NCBI RefSeq assembly: GCF_017301335.1
Contig: NZ_CP071247.1
Span: 2,666,001-2,730,000 of the forward strand
DNA: 64,000 nucleotides
Origin: Marinobacter salinisoli
Lineage (GTDB): Bacteria; Pseudomonadota; Gammaproteobacteria; Pseudomonadales; Oleiphilaceae
Reading direction: 5' to 3'
Part shown: positions 53,228 through 62,290 of the stretch, piece by piece
Position numbering within the stretch: position 1 is the stretch's first letter
Layout: every line of letters begins with the position of its first letter
Notes under the pieces: generated by a model
The model's database searches: none
Seen by the model: the letters and a program-made list of their open reading frames with translations, nothing else
What the model was told of the DNA's origin: nothing
Program-made: the position numbers and the translations under genes

Positions 53228-54594
53228 TGGCAACGTCCGTCGAACAGAAATCGGTGCATCAGGCCCTGGTATTTGCTGACCGGACCGGGGAAGAACTGGC
53301 GCCGGTAAACGAGCTTTACTGCCCGGCCATGCTGCCGGTCGGGGGAATACCAGTGCTCGAGCATACACTGGTTCAATTACAGGGTGCGGGCATCACGGAG
53401 GTTTTTCTGGTTGTGCCGACCGGGGACACCCATATCCGTAGCTATTTTGAGGACGGCGCCCGATGGAGCTTGCAACTTTATTACCTCGTCGCAAGCACCG
53501 CTGATACGCCGGACCGGGTACGCGCCCGGCTAGGCAGAAACCTGGCCGAACCTTTTGCAGCTTTAAGAGGGGATGTATGGCGCAAGGAACTAAGTGCGCC
53601 CGAAGAAAACTGTGCGCCATACTGCACGCTTTCCAACGCGAAAACCACCCGGTTCGAGCTATGGAACGTCCGGTCCAACTCGATCAATGCCCTGTGCTGG
53701 TCAGCGGCTTCCGATGCGCCAATGTCAGGCGCAAAGACTGACGATGATTTCAGCGAACTCGGCTCCCTGCGCGAGTATCACCGCATTGCTACTGCGACAG
53801 CCAATGTTTCTGCGGGGCAGTCCGGAGAAGCCGGCTCGCGCGGTTTACAGGTAGGCGCTCTGTCCAAGGCGCACGCGGTTAGCCTGCGTGATGGACGCAC
53901 GCTGGTTGGTGACTCCTGTCAGCTCGAAGCGGGCGTTGAACTGAGCGGAAATAACGCGATCGGCAACGGGTGTGTCATTGCACGTGGGGCTTCAATCAAA
54001 AACTCCGTGATTCTCGACCACACATATATCGGGCATGGCATGCGGCTTGAGAACGCCATCGTTGTCAAACAACGCGTCATCAGAGTCGATATCGGTGCTA
54101 CCCTTGATGTTCAGGACAGTTTCTTTCTCGCATCCAGTCAGTTCGATCTGGGGCAAGGTTTCTTCGGGAGGATGGTCGAGAGATTCATCGCACTTGCCTT
54201 GATTCCGCTATCGGTGCTTTGCCGCTTTTTCCCGCAATCCTCCGATCGGGTTCTTGCCAGACAACACACCCCGAAATTGCTTTGGCATGTGGTTGCGGGC
54301 CGCCTCCGCCTGTTCGGACGGCCGCAGAGTGCGCCAATCGCAGACCAGTTGGCGAAAGAAGGGCTTCCGTGGAGCGTTGAATATCAGCGGCTTGAGACCG
54401 GCGCCTTCAGTCCTGCTGAACTGCATTATCGGGGCTCCGAAGATGCCAATTTACTATCCCTGGCGGAAATCGAACTTGCGCAAATCCGTTTTTCTCGAAA
54501 ATTAGCGATGAGTTTGCTCGATATGGCCTCAGATACCTTTAAACTGAGCCAGCATAAAGCGACAAGTGGCGCCCACTATCATCACCCGGAGTAA
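53227..54594 (+). CDS. Degenerate nucleotidyltransferase with left-handed beta-helix domain
   Basis: 455 aa. The N-terminal half resembles a GMP-mannose-pyrophosphorylase-like nucleotidyltransferase (LYCPAMLPVGGIPVLEHTLVQLQGAGITEVFLVVP), but the glycine-rich G-x-G-T-R signature is replaced by FADRTGEELAPVN, so catalysis is doubtful. About 210-300 is a left-handed beta-helix (VGDSCQLEAGVELSGNNAIGNGCVIARGASIKNSVILDHTYIGHGMRLENAIV). A hydrophobic segment (FIALALIPLSVLCRFF) and a conserved C-terminal tail follow. It starts on the last base of the preceding stop (TAATG). Likely structural or regulatory. Confidence 0.75.
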   Translation: MATSVEQKSVHQALVFADRTGEELAPVNELYCPAMLPVGGIPVLEHTLVQLQGAGITEVFLVVPTGDTHIRSYFEDGARWSLQLYYLVASTADTPDRVRARLGRNLAEPFAALRGDVWRKELSAPEENCAPYCTLSNAKTTRFELWNVRSNSINALCWSAASDAPMSGAKTDDDFSELGSLREYHRIATATANVSAGQSGEAGSRGLQVGALSKAHAVSLRDGRTLVGDSCQLEAGVELSGNNAIGNGCVIARGASIKNSVILDHTYIGHGMRLENAIVVKQRVIRVDIGATLDVQDSFFLASSQFDLGQGFFGRMVERFIALALIPLSVLCRFFPQSSDRVLARQHTPKLLWHVVAGRLRLFGRPQSAPIADQLAKEGLPWSVEYQRLETGAFSPAELHYRGSEDANLLSLAEIELAQIRFSRKLAMSLLDMASDTFKLSQHKATSGAHYHHPE

Positions 54595-54619
54595 ATGCGT
54601 CGATGCGAACCACAAGCTC

Positions 54620-57169
54620 ATGAGTCAGCCAGGAGCCTCTTACCGTCCTGGCAGGGATTCCGTCGGCAGCTCTCTGCTGCGGCTAGGCCGGGTGCTATCC
54701 GACCGGTTTGTCTCCTTGGCGATAACTGGTACGGTTTTCCTCCTGGTCATGTTCTTAATGCAGGATCGCTTTCTAAGTGAGCTGGAAAGTAAACACCTGC
54801 AGATACAGGCATCCAAGGCCGAAACCTTATTCAATCTGCGCGGGCGCCTGGAAACGGAATTGAACGCCAGGCTCCATCTGACTCACGGGCTGGCTGGTTT
54901 TGTTCGGGCCGGTATCCATTCCATTGATCGCGAATCGTTCCAATCGTTTGCTCAGGATCTTGGCGTCAGCCTCACGGGCATTCGTAGCCTACAGTTGGCC
55001 CCGGAGGCTGTGGTCACTTACCTTTGGCCGGAAGAATCGAATCAGAAGGCGTTGGGGCACGACCTGATGGCGGATCCAGAGCGGCGCAAGGCCGCAAAAG
55101 CCGCAATCGAAGCTCGGAGACTCTGGGTCGCGGGACCGCTGGATCTCATTCAGGGTGGTACGGCATTGATTGGTCGCCACCCTGTTTTTGTCCGTGAGCC
55201 CGGCGCAACGTCAGCAGAAAACTCAGAAAAGTTCTGGGGATTCGCCACAGTGCTTGTAGACCTTCACGTTCTTCTGGAGGTGTCGGGTTTTTCTAGTGAA
55301 ACCGAGCGCTCTGTTCTGGCCATAAGGGGGCGCAACGGCCTGGGGGCCGAGGGTGACGTTTTCTATGGCCCTGATTCCGTTTTCGATGGCCCGCATTTAA
55401 CGGCGGAAGTGGCGCTGCCAGCCGGAAGCTGGCAGGTGGCCATTGATATACCGCCGGCGCCGGGACTCAGCGACATTCCCCTCCGCCAACAGCTGCTGGC
55501 GGTAACACTGACGACGGTGATCGCTTCTCTCGTTTACATGTTGCTGAGACTGCCTTACCGGTATACCCGCGCCGTCGATCACGCCCGCATGGAACTTGAG
55601 CGAAGCAATGCCCAGTTCAAAGACGCCATCGAATCACTGCCCGACGGCTTTGCCGTATTTGATGCCGACGACAAGCTCGTTCGCTGCAATCACAAATACC
55701 GCGATTTTTTCGAAACCGGGTCGATGACCATTCCTATGGGTATTTCATTCCCGGATCTGATCAGAGAATCCCTTAAGAACGGCGTTTATTCTCTGGACAA
55801 CGACACGGAAGAAGGGCAGGAGGCATTTTTGTCGAGCCGGCTCGATCATCATCAAAACCCCAGCGACGAATGTATCGAGTTACAGCTCGCCTCCGGGCGA
55901 TGGTTGCGTACCCAAGAATCCCGAGTGCCCTCTGGCGGCACAGTCATCTCTTATTCGGACATCTCAGAGCTCAAAACCAAAGAGTTCGAACTTGCCGCTG
56001 AGAAGCGTCGAGCCGAAAGTGCTAACGAAGCCAAAACGGCATTCCTCGCCACCGTCAGTCACGAACTTCGAACCCCGATGAACGCCATTCTCGGCCTGCT
56101 GAACCTGATCAAGGTCAGCGGTAGGCTCACTCCCAAGGACCAGCAGTACATCAACACAACCCATGAGTCTGCAGAGCATCTCCTGACCCTTCTCAACGAG
56201 TTACTGGATCTATCGAAGATGGAAGCCAACCGGCTGGAACTGGAGTTCGGAGATTTCAATCTGGCGGAAGTGGTCCGTAAAACACTAAAGCTCTCCAATG
56301 CCAAGGCCTTACAGAAACGTCTTGAGTTGATCGAAGACATCGGAGAAGACGTGAGCGTCATCGTCAATGGGGATGCCGGCCGCCTACAGCAGATTTTGCT
56401 GAACTTGCTCTCCAATGGCATTAAATTCACGGACAAAGGCTCCATCACCCTGGCAGTTCACCAAGCTGGATCTGACAATGGTCGGCAGTTATTTCGCTTT
56501 GTGGTAACCGACACAGGGGTCGGTTTCGACGATGCTCAGGCAGACAAGCTTTTTCTGCCGTTCTCACAGCTCGATTCAACCGCCGCTCGAAAACACGAAG
56601 GTACTGGACTGGGACTGGCCATTTGCAGAAGGCTGATTGAAAAGATGGGGGGTAGCATCCGTGCCCATGCACGTCCGGGATCGGGTGCGCAGTTCGAATT
56701 CGAGTTACCGCTTGAGATTCGGGCAAAAGAAACCCAGCTGCCAGAAGAGTCATCGGATTCCGTAGCGACACCTGCGGAAATGGGTCACCCCCCTATTCGA
56801 GTGCTGCTCGCTGAAGATTCACTGGCCAACCAAATCGTGTTTCGCGCCATGCTCGAAGGAACCGGGTACGTGGTGGATGTTGCCGGGAATGGTCTTGAGG
56901 CCCTAGAGCTAGCTAAAACCATGGATTACGACCTCATCCTGATGGACATTTTTATGCCCGAAATGGATGGTCTCCAAGCGGCCAGATTAATACGCGGAGA
57001 ATCCCGGTTCAAAGACAAGCCTATAGTCGCACTCACCGCCAACGCGATGCCGGGAGACCAGGCCAAGTTCCTCGAGGCCGGCATGGACGATTACATCGCC
57101 AAACCCGTTGTCAAAGCCAATCTGATTCGTACGCTGAACAAATGGGCTTTGCCATCAGTGAAAGGTTGA
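54620..57169 (+). CDS. CHASE-domain hybrid histidine kinase at the end of the polysaccharide cluster
   Basis: 849 aa from the ATG at 54620; no strong ribosome site is seen and it overlaps no gene. TM1 (LAITGTVFLLVMFLM), CHASE sensor (about 75-280; SFAQDLGVSLTGIRSLQLAPEAVVTYLWPEE), TM2 (VTLTTVIASLVYMLLRL), PAS_7-like domain (DAIESLPDGFAVFDADDKLVRCNHKYRDFFE), HisKA (SHELRTPMNAILGLL), HATPase_c (LSNGIKFTDKG; TGLGLAICRRL) and REC (LILMDIFMPEMDG). It has no output domain, so it probably phosphorylates a partner elsewhere or feeds the same relay. Confidence 0.92.
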   Translation: MSQPGASYRPGRDSVGSSLLRLGRVLSDRFVSLAITGTVFLLVMFLMQDRFLSELESKHLQIQASKAETLFNLRGRLETELNARLHLTHGLAGFVRAGIHSIDRESFQSFAQDLGVSLTGIRSLQLAPEAVVTYLWPEESNQKALGHDLMADPERRKAAKAAIEARRLWVAGPLDLIQGGTALIGRHPVFVREPGATSAENSEKFWGFATVLVDLHVLLEVSGFSSETERSVLAIRGRNGLGAEGDVFYGPDSVFDGPHLTAEVALPAGSWQVAIDIPPAPGLSDIPLRQQLLAVTLTTVIASLVYMLLRLPYRYTRAVDHARMELERSNAQFKDAIESLPDGFAVFDADDKLVRCNHKYRDFFETGSMTIPMGISFPDLIRESLKNGVYSLDNDTEEGQEAFLSSRLDHHQNPSDECIELQLASGRWLRTQESRVPSGGTVISYSDISELKTKEFELAAEKRRAESANEAKTAFLATVSHELRTPMNAILGLLNLIKVSGRLTPKDQQYINTTHESAEHLLTLLNELLDLSKMEANRLELEFGDFNLAEVVRKTLKLSNAKALQKRLELIEDIGEDVSVIVNGDAGRLQQILLNLLSNGIKFTDKGSITLAVHQAGSDNGRQLFRFVVTDTGVGFDDAQADKLFLPFSQLDSTAARKHEGTGLGLAICRRLIEKMGGSIRAHARPGSGAQFEFELPLEIRAKETQLPEESSDSVATPAEMGHPPIRVLLAEDSLANQIVFRAMLEGTGYVVDVAGNGLEALELAKTMDYDLILMDIFMPEMDGLQAARLIRGESRFKDKPIVALTANAMPGDQAKFLEAGMDDYIAKPVVKANLIRTLNKWALPSVKG

Positions 57170-57213
57170 TAGCGGCTCAGTCAGCAAGTCGGAGAGCTTG
57201 TCGGTGTTCAGGG

Positions 57214-57292
<79 letters not shown>

Positions 57293-57387
57293 GGGGAAAA
57301 GCCTGAAGGATTAAGGCTTAGCTGCTCTCAGGTGGGCTGTGAGAGACTTTTGAATCAATTTCTACCCGGCGTGGGCCGGAGAAAAAT

Positions 57388-57463
57388 TGGAGCGGGAAAC
57401 GAGATTCGAACTCGCGACCCCAACCTTGGCAAGGTTGTGCTCTACCAACTGAGCTATTCCCGC
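57388..57463 (-). tRNA. tRNA-Gly (GCC)
   Basis: 76 nt including encoded CCA. Acceptor GCGGGAA pairs with TTCCCGC; D arm AGCTCAGTTGGTAGAGC; anticodon GCC in CTTGCCAAG; T arm GTTCGAATC. It is cotranscribed with tRNA-Cys. Confidence 0.96.
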
Positions 57464-57497
57464 TCTGCGTGCCGGTTCTTGCCGACAACGGAGGCGT

Positions 57498-57525
57498 ATT
57501 CTACGGATTCGACCGGGTGCGTCAA
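57498..57525 (-). promoter_or_regulatory. Sigma-70 promoter of the tRNA-Gly/tRNA-Cys operon
   Basis: On the minus strand TTGACG (57520-57525) is followed after 16 bp by TAGAAT (57498-57503) and a GC-rich discriminator, as in stable RNA promoters. The tRNA starts about 35 nt downstream. Confidence 0.75.
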
Positions 57526-57643
57526 CCACTTTTTTCAACTTTTTGATTTGCCGGCGACAGTGGTTACTTTTTGTTCTGGCCTGCCAAAACCACCTGAGCT
57601 TTATGCCCGTTTAATCCTCCTAAACCCATGTTAGACTGTGCTT

Positions 57644-57737
57644 TTCTCAACGGGGTGCCCGACCTTCGCCAGGCTTGGGCTGAGACCATACCCGCGGAAC
57701 CTGATCCGGATCATGCCGGCGAAGGGATTGAGTGCCG
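57644..57737 (+). promoter_or_regulatory. TPP riboswitch (thi element)
   Basis: The pieces of the thi-box are in order: CGGGGTGCCC, GGCTGAGA, ACCCGCGGAACCTGATCCGG, ATCATGCCGGCGAAGGGA. Directly after it TGCCCG (57744-57749) can pair with CGGGCA (57754-57759), a hairpin that may be part of the expression platform. It regulates thiBPQ in response to thiamin pyrophosphate. Confidence 0.95.
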
Positions 57738-57798
57738 CTAACATGCCCGACTCCGGGCACCATGGTCGTACCCCACCGGTGTTTAGAGGATAACTGGT

Positions 57799-58800
57799 AT
57801 GGCCATTCGTGCACTCAGCTTCATTATTGCGACCTCACTCTTCTGCTCCACTACAGCCCACGCTTCCGAGCTGAACATATACACCTACCCCTCGTTCGTT
57901 GCCGAATGGGGCCCCGGCCCAGCCATAAAAACAGCCTTCGAAGCCCGGTGCCAGTGCGTTGTTAATTTTGTGGCACTGGACAGCAGCGTTGATATTCTGC
58001 AGCGCCTGAGATTAGAAGGTGATTCTACCGAGGCTGATCTGGTTCTTGGCCTGGATAACGGGACCATGGAAGCGGCGCGCAAGACGGGTCTGCTCGACTC
58101 GCACGACACCGATCTGACAGCGTTAGAGCTGCCCATTGATTGGCAAGATGAGACGTTCGTGCCCTACGACTGGGGCTACTTTGCGTTCGTTTATGATACT
58201 GAGCAGCTATCAAGCCCTCCTCAAAGCATGGAAGCCCTTATTGACGCCCCCGATGATCTTAAAATCATCATTCAGGACCCGCGCACCAGCACGCCCGGTC
58301 TCGGCCTGTTGCTATGGATTCGTCATATTTACGGCGAACAGGCACCCGAGAAGTGGCAGGCGCTGAAAGGCAAGATCCTGACGACAACAAAGAGCTGGAG
58401 TGACGGCTACTTCTCACTGTTCATGAACGGGGAAGCTCCGATGATCCTGTCGTACAGCACCTCCCCGGCCTATCACATGGCCATCGACAACACCGAACGT
58501 TACCAGGCCGCGGAATTCGATGAGGGCCACTACCTGCAGGTGGAAGTCGCGGCCGTGGTCGCCAACAGCGATCAGCAGGCCCTGGCCCGTGAGTTCCTGG
58601 CATTCATGCTCACGCCAGCATTTCAAAATCACATCCCCCTGAAGAACGTTATGTATCCAGCGATCGACCTCGGTGACGACATGCCTGAGGTATTTGACCG
58701 TCTGATAGAGCCCGAAACCACCCGGTATTTCCCACCGGCAACGGTATCGGCCAACCGGCGAGCCTGGGTAGATGAATGGCTGAACGCCATGACGCGCTAA
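57799..58800 (+). CDS. thiB: Thiamin/TPP ABC transporter binding protein ThiB
   Basis: 333 aa with signal peptide (ending TTAHA-SE). The mature protein has the ThiB pattern LNIYTYPSFVAEWGPGPAIKTAFEARCQC, EADLVLGLDNGTMEAARKTGL, DWGYFAFVYDTE, and the STPGLGLLLW and SYSTSPAYH signatures. It binds thiamin in the periplasm. The TPP riboswitch upstream agrees with the substrate. AGAGGATAAC precedes the ATG. Confidence 0.94.
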   Translation: MAIRALSFIIATSLFCSTTAHASELNIYTYPSFVAEWGPGPAIKTAFEARCQCVVNFVALDSSVDILQRLRLEGDSTEADLVLGLDNGTMEAARKTGLLDSHDTDLTALELPIDWQDETFVPYDWGYFAFVYDTEQLSSPPQSMEALIDAPDDLKIIIQDPRTSTPGLGLLLWIRHIYGEQAPEKWQALKGKILTTTKSWSDGYFSLFMNGEAPMILSYSTSPAYHMAIDNTERYQAAEFDEGHYLQVEVAAVVANSDQQALAREFLAFMLTPAFQNHIPLKNVMYPAIDLGDDMPEVFDRLIEPETTRYFPPATVSANRRAWVDEWLNAMTR

Positions 58801-58815
58801 ACGCGGCTGCTTGAC

Positions 58816-60477
58816 GTGGAGCGGCCCGTCCATCCCCCGCTGAGTAACCCCCGTTGGCTGCGATGGCCTGGCATCGTGCTGGCGGCGGGCATACTGTGCG
58901 TCGCCTCTGTCGGGGTCGGTGCCCTGCTCTGGCAATCAGCGGATTTGCCGTTCCGAGATCTCTGGACCAGCCCTTACCTGCGTAACGTGGTGAGCTTCAG
59001 CATATGGCAAGCGACCCTCTCTACGCTGTTCAGTATTCTTCTGGCGATTCCTCTGGCGCGTGCGCTGGACCGGCATCGCGCCTTCCCGGGACGCTCACTG
59101 CTGCTTCGGCTGATGGAGTTAAGCCTGGTGATTCCCACCATTGTGGCGGTATCCGGCCTGGTTGGAATTTATGGCCGTCAAGGATGGCTCACGGGCTGGC
59201 TTTTTCCTGTCCATGGTCAACAAATCTGGAATCTCTATGGGCTGAACGGCATCGTGCTCGCCCATGTGTTCTTCAATGCGCCCCTGGCAGCCCGGATCTT
59301 CCTTGTCGCCCTTGAGAGCGTTCCCGAGCCTCAGCGACGCATCGCCAGCCAACTGGGGCTGGGTAACATCTGGCTCTGGCGTTCGCTGGAATGGCCGGCA
59401 GTGAAAGCCATTCTTCCGGGGTTGGCGACATTGGTGTTTACCCTCTGCTTTACCAGCTTCGCCATTGTCATGACACTGGGCGGCGGGCCCGGTTCGACAA
59501 CGCTTGAGGTGGCGATCTACCAGGCGTTGCGGTTCGAATTTGATTTCTCACGAGCTGCCATGCTCGCCATCGTACAGATGCTGATTTGCGGCTCACTCTG
59601 GTATCTGGCTGTGCGTCGCGGCATGGATAGCGCGCTGGTTCCTGCCCGGCACCTCGCGATGGCGCCCAGGCGCAAAGACAGTGTGGGCCCGGGCCGCTTC
59701 GGAGATTATTTGCTGATCGCCGGATTCACGCTTTTCCTGTTGCTGCCATTGATCTTTGTGACCCTGAAAGGCGTGCCCGGCGTTGCTGGCGCCCTGAGCC
59801 CCTTACAGGACTCAGTGTTACTCAAGGCCACCCTTCGAAGTCTGTTGATTGCGCTACCCGCTGGACTGATCTCTGTAATCGCAGCGCTTCTAATACTGGG
59901 GGCCTACCGGGTTTCCGTCAGCCCTGTATTGGCCCGCCTTCCGGCGACCCTGGCCCACCTGCCCCTGTTTGTTCCCCCGCTAGTTCTCGGCACTGGCCTG
60001 TTCCTGGCCCTTCGGCCGAAACTGGGCATGAGCACCGAGGGCCTCGCTCTGGTAGCACTGATCAATGCATTAATGGCACTTCCATTCGTGCTTCAGCTTA
60101 TCCGGGGCCCGCTCAACGCCATAGACCCCATGACCCTGCGACAGGCTGACCAACTGAATATCCGTGGCTGGTATCGCTGGCAACAGCTGTACTGGCCCCG
60201 CCTGCGTCGCCCCCTGGCACTGAGTCTTGCCTATGGTGTGGGGCTGTCCCTGGGAGACTTTGGCGTCATAGCGCTGTTTGGAGCGTCTAATCAGCCCACG
60301 ATACCGGTGTTGCTCTATCAGCAGCTGGGTAGTTACCAGATGCAAGCCGCTGCAACCACAGGCCTTTGGCTCTTGATCCTGCTTCTGGGGCTCTTTGCTG
60401 TAGCCGCCACGTTTTCCCGCACACCTGCCCGTTCTTCGCCAAAGGACACCAAAGGAGTTCACCAGTGCTTGATGTAA
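58816..60477 (+). CDS. thiP: Thiamin ABC transporter permease ThiP
   Basis: 553 aa with 12 predicted TM segments, in two permease halves as in known ThiP. Motifs LVIPTIVAVSGLVGIYGRQGW, IASQLGLGNIWLWRSLEWPAVKAILPG (EAA loop 1), VGLSLGDFGVIALFGA and YQQLGSYQMQAAATTGL are ThiP features. It starts with GTG at 58816 and overlaps thiQ by 13 bp. Confidence 0.93.
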   Translation: MERPVHPPLSNPRWLRWPGIVLAAGILCVASVGVGALLWQSADLPFRDLWTSPYLRNVVSFSIWQATLSTLFSILLAIPLARALDRHRAFPGRSLLLRLMELSLVIPTIVAVSGLVGIYGRQGWLTGWLFPVHGQQIWNLYGLNGIVLAHVFFNAPLAARIFLVALESVPEPQRRIASQLGLGNIWLWRSLEWPAVKAILPGLATLVFTLCFTSFAIVMTLGGGPGSTTLEVAIYQALRFEFDFSRAAMLAIVQMLICGSLWYLAVRRGMDSALVPARHLAMAPRRKDSVGPGRFGDYLLIAGFTLFLLLPLIFVTLKGVPGVAGALSPLQDSVLLKATLRSLLIALPAGLISVIAALLILGAYRVSVSPVLARLPATLAHLPLFVPPLVLGTGLFLALRPKLGMSTEGLALVALINALMALPFVLQLIRGPLNAIDPMTLRQADQLNIRGWYRWQQLYWPRLRRPLALSLAYGVGLSLGDFGVIALFGASNQPTIPVLLYQQLGSYQMQAAATTGLWLLILLLGLFAVAATFSRTPARSSPKDTKGVHQCLM

Positions 60478-61079
60478 AAAGCCTGAAGTTTGCGTATCAG
60501 TCGGCAGCGGAGCCGTGGTGCTTCGATTTCAAGGCCGAGCCCGGAGAATGCCTGGCGATCAGTGGGCCGAGCGGCTCGGGCAAGTCGACGCTGCTGGCTT
60601 TGCTGGCCGGCTTTCTTGCGCCCTCGTCAGGCCACATAGCCTGGAAAGGTGAGTCGATAATTTTGCTTCCACCCTGGCAGAGGCCCATGACCAGCGTCTT
60701 TCAGGAACATAACCTGTTTGAGCATCTGAACGTTGAAACCAACATTGGCCTTGGAATCCATCCCGGCCTCAAGCTCTCGGCTCGCCAGAAGCGGTCTATC
60801 GAGGAGCATCTGGAGAGAGTGGGGTTGCCCGGGCTTGGACGCCGCATGCCGGGCGAATTGTCTGGCGGCCAGCGCCAGAGAGTCGCTATTGTTCGGGCGG
60901 TCCTTCGGGAACAGCCAATCCTGCTCCTGGATGAGCCACTGACAGGTCTTGATGAGGCAACCCGGGCTACCGTGCGGGAGCTACTAATGGCCCAAAAAGC
61001 GAAGGGAGTCACACAGATACTGGCAAGCCACGACCAGGAGGACCGAAACATACTGGCGGACAAGCAGTTCAGTTTATAA
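60465..61079 (+). CDS. thiQ: Thiamin ABC transporter ATPase ThiQ
   Basis: 204 aa from GTG at 60465, with AAAGGAGTT upstream; longer frames run through thiP. Walker A GPSGSGKST, Q-loop TSVFQEHNLFEHLN, signature LSGGQRQRV, Walker B ILLLDEPLTGLD, switch His in ASHDQED. Short ATPases of this kind are normal for ThiQ. It ends the riboswitch-controlled operon. Confidence 0.94.
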   Translation: MLDVKSLKFAYQSAAEPWCFDFKAEPGECLAISGPSGSGKSTLLALLAGFLAPSSGHIAWKGESIILLPPWQRPMTSVFQEHNLFEHLNVETNIGLGIHPGLKLSARQKRSIEEHLERVGLPGLGRRMPGELSGGQRQRVAIVRAVLREQPILLLDEPLTGLDEATRATVRELLMAQKAKGVTQILASHDQEDRNILADKQFSL

Positions 61080-61124
61080 GCTACAAGGAGGACAACGAAA
61101 CAAACAACGGACTGTACCCATAAC

Positions 61125-62288
61125 GTGACCAGCCATGCCAGCGATGAAAAGCCGGTGTTCGCGGCGCATCGGCCAACCCCGGGCGAAGCCGTCGTTTCCG
61201 GCAACACCCTATCCATTCGTGGTGACTGGACCCTGCCCGATTATGCCCAGCTGCAACAGGAAGTGAACCGAATCTCCGGACGGCATCCGGAGCGTTTAAC
61301 CGTCGATTTTGCTGGACTGGGGCACGTTGATACTGCGGGTGCCGTGCAGCTGGCCGCCTTGCTTGGCAGACGGCGATTAGGTGAACTTATTGCGGCCGGT
61401 ACACTCCCTCCGGAAAAATCGGCTTTAATGAGCGCGGTATGCAAGGCCTTGGAACAGGAGCCTGTCCCGCCTGTCGTCAAGGTATCGCCCCCTATCAGGT
61501 TTCTATCGGAGCTGGGTCAACGCACCGATGGTATTTTCCAACTCCTGAAACAGCTCAATGCTTTCATCGGGCAAACACTCGCTGCGATTTTCTGGTTGCT
61601 CCCGCGCCCCTGGCGCTGGCGCCTGACGCCCTTTGTTTCGGCCATTCAGGACACCGGATTCAACGCATTACCTATCGTTGCATTGCTGACCTTTCTGGTG
61701 GGTGCGGTGGTGGCGTTTCTGGGAGCGACCGTGTTGCAGGACTTTGGCGCCACGATCTATACCGTGAACCTGGTCGCCTTTTCCTTTCTGCGGGAATTCG
61801 GCGTGTTGCTGGCGGCAATCCTGCTGGCCGGCCGGACCGCCAGCTCCTTTACTGCCCATATTGGTGCCATGAAGGTTAACCAGGAAGTGGACGCAATACG
61901 CACCCTGGGTCTGAACCCCATTGAGCTGCTGGTCATCCCCAGAGTGCTGGCGATGATGGTCAGCCTGCCGATCCTCACGTTCGTTGGGATGATTGCCGGA
62001 ATGGTGGGTGGCGCCACGGTATGCGCCCTGTCGCTTGATATCTATCCCCCGCAGTTCATGGCGATCGTAGAGCGTGACATTGAACTTCGGCACTTCCTTG
62101 TCGGTCTATCCAAGGCGCCCGTTTTCGCATTTCTTATTGCGGTAATTGGCTGCCTGGAGGGCTTCAAAGTCAGCGGCAGTGCACAATCGGTTGGCGAGCA
62201 CACCACCTCGAGCGTGGTGCAGTCCATTTTCACGGTGATCCTGTTCGATTCCATCGCTGCTTTGTTCTTTATGGAAATGGGGTGGTAA
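61125..62288 (+). CDS. mlaE: STAS-MlaE fusion permease of the Mla lipid transport system
   Basis: 387 aa. About 20-105 is a STAS domain (VDFAGLGHVDTAGAVQLAALLG), the function MlaB carries as a separate protein in E. coli. About 125-385 is the MlaE permease (GATVLQDFGATIYTVNLVAFSFLREFGVLLAAILLAGRTASSFTAHIGAMKVNQEVDAIRTLGLNPIELLVIPR). It moves phospholipids across the inner membrane with MlaF. The GTG start at 61125 has no good ribosome site; AAGGAGG lies 35 nt upstream, so the true start may differ. Confidence 0.88.
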   Translation: MTSHASDEKPVFAAHRPTPGEAVVSGNTLSIRGDWTLPDYAQLQQEVNRISGRHPERLTVDFAGLGHVDTAGAVQLAALLGRRRLGELIAAGTLPPEKSALMSAVCKALEQEPVPPVVKVSPPIRFLSELGQRTDGIFQLLKQLNAFIGQTLAAIFWLLPRPWRWRLTPFVSAIQDTGFNALPIVALLTFLVGAVVAFLGATVLQDFGATIYTVNLVAFSFLREFGVLLAAILLAGRTASSFTAHIGAMKVNQEVDAIRTLGLNPIELLVIPRVLAMMVSLPILTFVGMIAGMVGGATVCALSLDIYPPQFMAIVERDIELRHFLVGLSKAPVFAFLIAVIGCLEGFKVSGSAQSVGEHTTSSVVQSIFTVILFDSIAALFFMEMGW

Positions 62289-62290
62289 CC

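Noticed and set aside
57332..57634. Open frame across the tRNA genes
   Set aside because: Covers tRNA-Gly on the other strand and its promoter.
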